NCBI GenBank assembly: GCA_018417955.1
Contig: JACTVC010000011.1
Span: forward strand, 618,262-682,261
Source of the DNA: Laccaria trichodermophora
Taxonomy: Eukaryota > Basidiomycota > Agaricomycetes > Agaricales > Hydnangiaceae
Direction of reading: 5' to 3'
DNA length: 64,000 bases
Below, in pieces: positions 61,887 through 64,000 of the stretch. The notes under the pieces are model-generated. The model was not told the origin of the DNA, ran no database searches, and saw only the letters and a program-made list of their open reading frames with translations. The position numbers and the translations under genes are program-made. The number at the start of each line of letters is the position of its first letter. Within the stretch, counting starts at the first letter, position 1.

Positions 61887-64000
<2,114 letters not shown>

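Overview
This window is nuclear DNA of a filamentous basidiomycete, most likely an Agaricomycete. Genes are dense, on both strands, and cut by many introns of about 50 nt. Several families are typical of that class: a FunK1-like kinase, an HNH_2 nuclease, sedolisins and a VWA protein of mushroom type. No genus can be named from the sequence alone.

Region 1 (1-28.1 kb) is mostly ordinary, intact, intron-rich genes. In order: the 5' end of MTD1 (-), a Cdc20-family APC/C activator (-), a protein phosphatase inhibitor-2/Glc8 homologue (-), Sec18/NSF (-), a STIMATE/TMEM110-type membrane protein (+), a DUF2009/UPF0652 protein (+), eIF3m (-), a frameshifted sedolisin pseudogene (+), a Tls1/HCA59 splicing factor (-), an external alternative NADH dehydrogenase (+), a WASP-like protein with WH1 and CRIB domains but no VCA tail (-), an unrecognised Ser/Arg-rich protein (-), dynein light intermediate chain (-), TIP41 (+), TAF12 (-) and a cysteine-rich secreted, probably GPI-anchored protein (-).

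Region 2 (28.2-36.8 kb) is a gene-poor island of mobile and broken DNA. It has a 2.3-kb element with terminal inverted repeats of about 110 bp and near-identical 8-bp flanks. Inside that element lies an A/T-rich fold-back repeat. Next come a kinase pseudogene joined to a truncated CSN12 copy, an HNH nuclease gene split by a 533-bp MITE with a clean 3-bp target duplication, an APC2 C-terminal pseudogene, and a second truncated CSN12 copy. Both truncated copies share one internal deletion junction, so they derive from one already deleted intermediate.

Region 3 (36.9-64 kb) returns to conserved genes: the intact CSN12/PCID2-type PCI protein (-), MGM101 (+), a GCP5-like gamma-tubulin complex component (+), a VWA-domain protein (-), a CNH-domain protein (+), a TRP-like/Pkd2-type membrane protein (-), mitochondrial GatB (+), Argonaute (+) with a DEDD slicer tetrad, an unrecognised putative zinc-motif protein (-) and the 3' part of poly(A) polymerase (-), which runs off the window.

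There is no operon logic. Several pairs are divergent with very short shared promoters: DLIC/TIP41 63 bp, TRP/GatB 85 bp, CSN12/MGM101 174 bp. All identifications come from reading translated sequence and remembered family motifs; no database search was run.
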